Source of the DNA: Thalassobellus sediminis | GTDB lineage: Bacteria > Bacteroidota > Bacteroidia > Flavobacteriales > Flavobacteriaceae | Direction of reading: 5' to 3' | Assembly: GCF_044386045.1 (NCBI RefSeq) | Contig: NZ_JBISCD010000035.1 | Location: 54,022 to 118,021 of the forward strand | Length of the DNA stretch: 64,000 bases | In this document: positions 60,001 to 64,000 of the stretch, piece after piece | How positions within the stretch are numbered: position 1 is the first letter of the stretch | How the letters are laid out: the number at the start of each line of letters is the position of its first letter | Position numbers and translations under genes: made by a program | The notes under the pieces: model-generated | Told to the model about the DNA's origin: nothing | Seen by the model: the letters and a program-made list of their open reading frames with translations, nothing else | Databases searched by the model: none

Positions 60001-63000
60001 CCATTAGCATCTTTTATTCTAAAAGTTTCAGAGTCAATCCCATCGCCTACACCATCACCATTTATGTCTCCATCACCATTTTGAAAAGATGTGTTATTCG
60101 TGTTTATTACTCCAGATTCATCAACGTCAAAAATACCATCGTTATCACTATCTAAATCAATATAGTTAGGAATGCCATCACCATCACTATCTAAAGGCAA
60201 AATACCTTCTGCAGGATCATACATACCGTTACCGCCGTCTGTCCAGGCAGCCACATTTGTTAAAGATGCTGTACCTTCACTTGCACTTGCATATCCTGCT
60301 TCTACTACATCTGGTATACCATCATTATCTGAATCTAAATCAAAAACATTAGCAATACCGTCTCCATCTAAATCACATAAGGTTTGTCTAACTTCTATAT
60401 CATCAATTGCTAAATCATTACCTCCACCACCAGGTGCATTGTTTACAAACTGTACAACAAACGAAGTTTCAGTAGTTGTAAAATCTTGTGTAAATTGTTT
60501 CCATTCAGAGGTCGTACAAGAATTGAATGCTGGGTCAGAAGGGTTGTATGCTGGATCATTAGGGTCGTTAATAGCACCAGAACATCTAGTAATATCTCCC
60601 GTATCAAATGTTGCTAATAAGGTACTTCTATCTGAAGTGTAAAAATTTACTGTAACATTTGGTTGAATTCTAGGAACACTTCCTGGTCCTTCTTCAGCAA
60701 TAAATCGAGAATCATCATTATCAATATTAATTACCCAAAAACTATAAGTAACAGGAACATTTGAAAGTGTTCCTTTAATTTCTGTTTCATAAAAAACTCC
60801 AGGTGCCCAAGCTGCGTTAAAAATCGCCATTCTACCATCCGTGTCACCAGGGGTATGGTCTTCAATGTTAGCCCATGCATACCAGGCCCAATCGGCTATA
60901 TCTGGTCCAGTAGGTCCTGTAGTATCTGATTCGTTTCCATCTGTAATAAAACTTGCAATAGTATACTCTCCATCTTGTACACCGGTGTAATCAAAACTTG
61001 TATCACAGGGTGAGCTGGTTCCACTGTCTCCATCTTCAATGCAATAGGATGTTGTTGCTGTATAAAGTGTACTAATGGCTGTACTTCGCGTGGTTCCTGT
61101 ACCAAACGTTTCGTTTAAAAATTTATAATCAGTTGTTAATGCAGTATTTGATAAACGACAAGCATTCTCTTCATCGGTATCTGTAATACCATCATTATCA
61201 TCATCTATATCCGCATCATCGTAAATACCATCACCATCACTATCATAAAAAATCCTTGCACCAAGTGCTGATATATTTATGGTATAAGTTTCCTCGCCCG
61301 AATCACCGGTTGATAAAATTGTTAAAGTGGCTGTATCTAAAATCTCTGTTGTAGTGCTATAAGCAATTTGAATGGCCTCAGATCCAAATACTCCTACAAT
61401 TAATGGGGTGGTTGGGGCACTTTGGATTGAAAAATTACCAGAACCTGTTAATGCAATAGAAGATACATTCAAATCTGAACCACCAATATTTTGTAAATAA
61501 AATGTTCTTACCGCCGTTTCTGATACAATTTGGACATCGCCAAAATAAGTGTGATCCAATATACTTGGTGAGTTACTACCGTCTCCAATAATAGACTTTA
61601 AATTACCTTTTACATCTATTTCTGCACCACAAGTAGCTCCAGAAACAGCAAAATAAGTAGTGTATCCAGCAAGGGATGCATTATCACCATCAGATGTATT
61701 AACAATATCACCCAGTGGTGTTGTTATTGTTATATTATCAGATCCATCCCAGCCATCATCATTAAGATCGTACATAATGTAGTAATAACCACTTAAATCT
61801 TCTATACAACTTAAATTTACGGTGGTTGAATATGATGGATTACCAACACCTGTATAACCATTATCGATAGTCGCAAGTAATATATCAGAAGGAGAGTAAA
61901 TTTCTACTTTATTATGTCGAGAACGACTTGGCCAGTTAACAGAAACTGATATTTCTGTAAATGTGGAATTAGCACCAGTACCTTGTAGATTAAACAAATA
62001 GGGATCTTCATCACTATCATTGTTAGCAATAGAAACGGTTGCTGTTCTTGTGCCTAAAGCAGAAGGATCGAATGTTATAGAAAAAGTTGTACTATTAGTT
62101 CCTGTAGGACTTCCAGCAATAGTTGTAGAGATACCAGTAATATCTAATGTAAAATCTCCAGAATGTGCTCCGCCTATTGTTATATATGGAGAAGGATTAT
62201 CTAATGTTAAATCTGCAGGTCCTAAATTATGAATAGTGAAAGTATGAGTAACACTACCTGCCCCAACATTTATAGAGCCAAAGTTTGTATCATCTCCAAT
62301 TAAAGGAGTATTTGTTCCATCACCTATAATTGAATTACCTAAACCTCTAACATCAATTTCAGGGGCGGGTGCTAAAGCCTCTGCTGTTATATTAAACTCA
62401 TAAGCTCCTTCATCAGTATCATTATTATTAACAGTAACTGTAGACGCTTTTGTTCCTGTAGTGGCTGTATTTATTGTTACAATAAAAGTCGTTGAGTTAC
62501 CGCTACTTATCGTAGCTGGTAAAGTAATACCTGATATCGAGTAATCAGGATGTGACAATGCAATTGATGTAATATCTAAATCTGCTGTTCCTAAGGTATT
62601 ATCAATTGTAAAGGTTTTGCTACTAGATATACCTGTATATATATTATCGAAATCTGTGTTATCTGTTGTAATTGGTGTATTGCTTCCGTCTCCAATAATA
62701 GAGTTGCCTAATCCAGTTATATCAATTTCTGGTTCTGCTGCTACACCAGTTCCTCTTACGGTAAACGTATAAGGGGAATTAGTGCCATTTGTGAACGTGA
62801 TAGTAACTGTTGCCGTTTTTACTCCTGGAGTAATACTTGGTGTAAATGTTATAACATGATTATATGTTCCACCATTACCTTTTAAGTCTGGATAAGAAGT
62901 CGCGCTCATAGTAAAATCTGATGACCCAGATATTGATACTGCTATATTGTTGAGCTTATTGCCTGGAGATCCTCCTCCTGCTGTGTTATCTATAATAAAT

Positions 63001-63185
63001 GTATTCGCTTTGTTGGTACCTATTAACACGCTACCAAATTCTGTGTCATTCAACACGGCTGGCGAATCTGTTGATCCAGTAGAAACAGGGTTTCCTGCAC
63101 CGGTAACATCTAATGTTCCTTGACCAAAAATATTTGAGCATAAAAACAATAAAAAAGCAAAAATGATGAGAGTAACATTTTTCAT
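57093..63185 (-). CDS. Giant multidomain secreted protein with T9SS type A tail
   Basis: A 2030-residue exported mosaic. Signal peptide about 1-22 (CSNIFGQ). Residues 25-405 contain three choice-of-anchor D (HYDIN/ASPM-like) domains, each with an EIDI/EIDV + GLGNSIIGDG opening and a DTDEGAYEF or DSDEDPYLF closing motif; a fourth lies at 520-645. Thrombospondin-3/DxDxDG calcium-binding repeats (for example DSDGDGIYDDADIDDDND) occur at about 642-672, 930-1010 and on to 1145. A LamG/concanavalin-like domain lies near 1160-1330 (IEDTNIISSGSATLMAFV). The last 85 residues are the type A Por-secretion tail (ENEKGSIIINNPELKN, IYNMLGQTIFNF, GSYIIKIKTDYG, KKVLIKQ). It should be exported by T9SS and sit on the cell surface. 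Function is otherwise unknown. Confidence 0.92.
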   Translation of the reverse strand: MKNVTLIIFAFLLFLCSNIFGQGTLDVTGAGNPVSTGSTDSPAVLNDTEFGSVLIGTNKANTFIIDNTAGGGSPGNKLNNIAVSISGSSDFTMSATSYPDLKGNGGTYNHVITFTPSITPGVKTATVTITFTNGTNSPYTFTVRGTGVAAEPEIDITGLGNSIIGDGSNTPITTDNTDFDNIYTGISSSKTFTIDNTLGTADLDITSIALSHPDYSISGITLPATISSGNSTTFIVTINTATTGTKASTVTVNNNDTDEGAYEFNITAEALAPAPEIDVRGLGNSIIGDGTNTPLIGDDTNFGSINVGAGSVTHTFTIHNLGPADLTLDNPSPYITIGGAHSGDFTLDITGISTTIAGSPTGTNSTTFSITFDPSALGTRTATVSIANNDSDEDPYLFNLQGTGANSTFTEISVSVNWPSRSRHNKVEIYSPSDILLATIDNGYTGVGNPSYSTTVNLSCIEDLSGYYYIMYDLNDDGWDGSDNITITTPLGDIVNTSDGDNASLAGYTTYFAVSGATCGAEIDVKGNLKSIIGDGSNSPSILDHTYFGDVQIVSETAVRTFYLQNIGGSDLNVSSIALTGSGNFSIQSAPTTPLIVGVFGSEAIQIAYSTTTEILDTATLTILSTGDSGEETYTINISALGARIFYDSDGDGIYDDADIDDDNDGITDTDEENACRLSNTALTTDYKFLNETFGTGTTRSTAISTLYTATTSYCIEDGDSGTSSPCDTSFDYTGVQDGEYTIASFITDGNESDTTGPTGPDIADWAWYAWANIEDHTPGDTDGRMAIFNAAWAPGVFYETEIKGTLSNVPVTYSFWVINIDNDDSRFIAEEGPGSVPRIQPNVTVNFYTSDRSTLLATFDTGDITRCSGAINDPNDPAYNPSDPAFNSCTTSEWKQFTQDFTTTETSFVVQFVNNAPGGGGNDLAIDDIEVRQTLCDLDGDGIANVFDLDSDNDGIPDVVEAGYASASEGTASLTNVAAWTDGGNGMYDPAEGILPLDSDGDGIPNYIDLDSDNDGIFDVDESGVINTNNTSFQNGDGDINGDGVGDGIDSETFRIKDANGDGTTEGFGDGILDIYDYFDSNTNYADSYGNDSQGSGPLYVLDTDNDGIPNYIDLYNDITGIYDIDTVEIYAVLPNTNGVLDDTTDTDGDGIVDSRDGNDTVFGSPRNLDESYSLYFDGRNDYIEDTNIISSGSATLMAFVKPDGTNTTGDNQIAVGQSDFYIIIDDTSNIVSAIVEGTTLTSTTSLTDGVWAHVAVTTNSGGDSVLYINGVQEDIDTSGSGGVNSSSLFMIGRATTNNNYFKGEIDEVRVFDVGLSSNDLKRMVYQELDDANGFNSGKIIPTNISASIGTNLVKYYKMDGYDDDILDDKKTAPRDVTGAKMYNFKNIYFQRAPLPYETSADGDWTNAANWLYGSEWDIMSKQDNPDDASIVHIKNNINLNGSYNTQGTVGIIVDSSREFTIEADKGLYNSWYLKLNGLLDLEGESQLVQTNTSVLESTSSGSLERDQQGTSNTYTYNYWSSPVGVTNNANNSSYTLPEIVSNVGFLTSGYNGTSSPVRNADYWIWKYANNTANDYSSWQHVRSTGNLLAGEGFTMKGPGVATPEQNYVFLGKPYNGDITLNISPGYDYLVGNPYASALDADEFIKDNISNSEAQGRNTNGNIINGALYFWDHFSNNTHNLAQYEGGYAIYTLAGSVAAISNDTRINATGAAGTKIPERYIPVGQGFFVSALLSSDLTGTTDGGATTTTLDDGLSLTINGGDIVFKNSQRTFKTEASDPSLFLKSSSSKSISSTGNTDLDTRPKMRLMFDSPSGYHRQILITADENTTNDFDLGYEALLIESNKEDMYWLLNSAKLIIQSINSLDDNSIIPLGIKINKSGLASIKIDALENITNEQEIYLHDKELNFYHNLNENNYEIYLEPGEYTDRFEITFKNSLSNKSLEIAELNEKSLQLFFSNEKGSIIINNPELKNIESIEIYNMLGQTIFNFSEQTAENYIEYKTRQIKAGSYIIKIKTDYGIVSKKVLIKQ

Positions 63186-63349
63186 AAGAGATTATATTTA
63201 GTTTGGGACTAATTATTTCAAGGCCAAATTTAAATTAATACTCTATGAAATGCAAATAAAATCGATGAAATGCATAAAAATCAAGTAAAACATTGAAAAT
63301 AAGAATGTTACACTTTGGTTTTTTTTTATGTAGAAATCAATTTTTTATA

Positions 63350-63380
63350 ATAAAGGGTTGTAAAATGTACAACCCTTTAT
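63350..63380 (-). terminator. Hairpin after the MopE-repeat gene
   Basis: Stem TAAAGGGTTGTA (63351-63362) pairs with TACAACCCTTTA (63368-63379), five-base loop, 17 bases beyond the stop of the gene at 63398. The following T-run is broken, so it is a weaker terminator. Confidence 0.6.
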
Positions 63381-63397
63381 GTGTTATATAGTTATAT

Positions 63398-64000
63398 TTA
63401 ATATTTGATTAATCTTTTACGTACACTTTGCCCCGTTTGTTTATTTGTAATTTTAACTAAATAAAGAGCTTGTTCTAGATTATTTAATCCAGAGGATATT
63501 TTTATTATTCCATTTCTGTTTAAATAGTTTTTGTAATATACAATTCTGCCGTTTAAATCAAAGACCCTAACTTCAAACTCTATATTATTTAAACTCATAG
63601 GAAGTTTTATGTTAATTTTATTATTGAAAGGGTTAGGAGATATCATTATATTAGATAATTTGAAGTCATCAGTACTTAGTGATTGATCTGGTGTTGCTGG
63701 GTTGCAATCGTCATCTATATTATTTCCTACTATTTCATTAGCACCTGGGTGAATAGTATCATCCGTATCATCACAATCGGTATTGTTATCACTATATCCG
63801 CTAGGAGCAGAAGCCTCGCATAGCATAGCAGTAGTTGTAGAACCAAAGCCATCACCATCGGCATCGACATAGTATTGTTGCGGCGCATTCACGGTATCAT
63901 CCGTATCATCACAATCGGTATTGTTATCACTATATCCGCTAGGAGCAGAAGCCTCACATAGCATAGCAGTAGTTGTAGAACCAAAGCCATCACCATCGGC
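63398..64000 (-). CDS. 3' part of a secreted MopE-repeat protein with T9SS type A tail
   Basis: Partial: the reading frame is open to the window end, so the N-terminus is outside. The visible 200 residues are two MopE-type metal-binding repeats of 46 residues (DADGDGFGS, then CEASAPSGYSDNNTDCDD, DDTVNAPQQYYV), whose aspartate-rich loops with paired cysteines resemble the copper/calcium-binding motif family PF11617. They are followed by NEIVGNNIDDDCNPATPDQ and then a type A T9SS tail (NIMISPNPFNNKINI, VFDLNGRIVYYK, LVKITNKQTGQSVRKRLIKY). The two repeats are almost identical at the DNA level. The protein is expected to be exported by the type IX system to the cell surface. Confidence 0.88.
   Translation of the reverse strand, partial: ADGDGFGSTTTAMLCEASAPSGYSDNNTDCDDTDDTVNAPQQYYVDADGDGFGSTTTAMLCEASAPSGYSDNNTDCDDTDDTIHPGANEIVGNNIDDDCNPATPDQSLSTDDFKLSNIMISPNPFNNKINIKLPMSLNNIEFEVRVFDLNGRIVYYKNYLNRNGIIKISSGLNNLEQALYLVKITNKQTGQSVRKRLIKY
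63759..64000. repeat. 138-bp tandem repeat inside the MopE-type gene
   Basis: The same DNA segment recurs with period 138 (for example ATCCGTATCATCACAATCGG at 63761 and again at 63899). The second copy is cut by the window end. Over about 100 overlapping bases I see a single difference (G or A in GAAGCCTC-CATAG), so the repeats are recent or kept alike by conversion. Confidence 0.85.

Noticed and set aside
60172..60642. Plus-strand frame of 156 codons in the giant gene
   Set aside because: It is antisense to DxDxDG repeats; its proline- and serine-rich product is the expected image of aspartate-glycine codons.
62020..62232. Plus-strand frame of 70 codons in the giant gene
   Set aside because: It is antisense to the choice-of-anchor domains and lacks any start signal or family similarity.

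Overview
The window is a stretch of chromosome from a Bacteroidota bacterium, almost certainly a marine-type member of the Flavobacteriaceae. The evidence is consistent: very AT-rich DNA, type IX secretion (T9SS) sorting tails of both type A and type B, collagen-like and MopE-type repeat surface proteins, an OstA-like/LptA protein, DUF349 and paired DUF368 proteins, promoters of the Bacteroidota form (TTG, about 20 bases, TAnnTTTG), and frequent short convergent terminator hairpins. No rRNA, tRNA, prophage, CRISPR array or transposase was seen. Most of the window is ordinary core genome; the accessory material is secreted surface proteins and small intergenic palindromic elements.

Layout. 1-4.2 kb: the C-terminally truncated gene of a secreted clan GH-A glycosidase, then a collagen-like/tail-fibre-like surface protein with a small T9SS-tail partner. 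4.5-5.6 kb: a membrane acyltransferase. 5.9-13 kb: an acetate module (DUF4212 plus sodium:solute symporter, acetyl-CoA synthetase), an OsmC protein, and on the other strand the DUF294/CBS/cyclic-nucleotide-binding regulator with a DnaQ-type exonuclease that often travels with this symporter. 13-15.8 kb: FAH-family hydrolase, a 53-residue protein, a secreted Sde182/DUF1593 nucleoside-hydrolase-like protein with a LacI-type operator, and a small hypothetical. 16-21.2 kb: three SurA/parvulin-like periplasmic folding factors and a MoxR ATPase. 21.6-26.8 kb: two different aconitases in a row (AcnB, then the mitochondrial-type enzyme). 26.8-28.8 kb: an accessory island in which a lipoprotein gene is bracketed by two inverted hairpin elements. 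28.8-32.3 kb: MazG and a C-type-lectin T9SS type B protein. 32.3-38.6 kb: DUF349, AroE, two tandem DUF368 polyprenyl-phosphate translocases and a TPR protein. 38.8-46.9 kb: class III aminotransferase, OstA-like protein, PurA, a Fur-family regulator, RelA/SpoT and the RdgB-type pyrophosphatase. 47-53.6 kb: a small secreted protein, HPF, RlmH, NadC, YihY, PriA and a LytTR response regulator. 53.8-57 kb: rpsF-rpsR-rplI, a small conserved protein and HisS. 57-64 kb: a 2030-residue multidomain T9SS protein and the 3' end of a MopE-repeat T9SS protein.

How it fits together. Acetate uptake and activation and two aconitases point to strong use of acetate and the TCA cycle. The parvulin genes and the OstA-like protein serve outer-membrane biogenesis, which suits a cell exporting many T9SS surface proteins. 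DUF368 pairs, OstA and SurA-like genes together give the window a cell-envelope flavour. The most unusual structure is at 27057-28720: a cadherin-like/leucine-rich-type lipoprotein gene flanked by two inverted copies of a hairpin element whose outer ends share a perfect 12-bp inverted repeat and whose inner ends share a perfect 9-bp inverted repeat. It resembles attC-type single-strand recombination sites, but no integrase or transposase is in the window, so a mobile cassette is an inference only.
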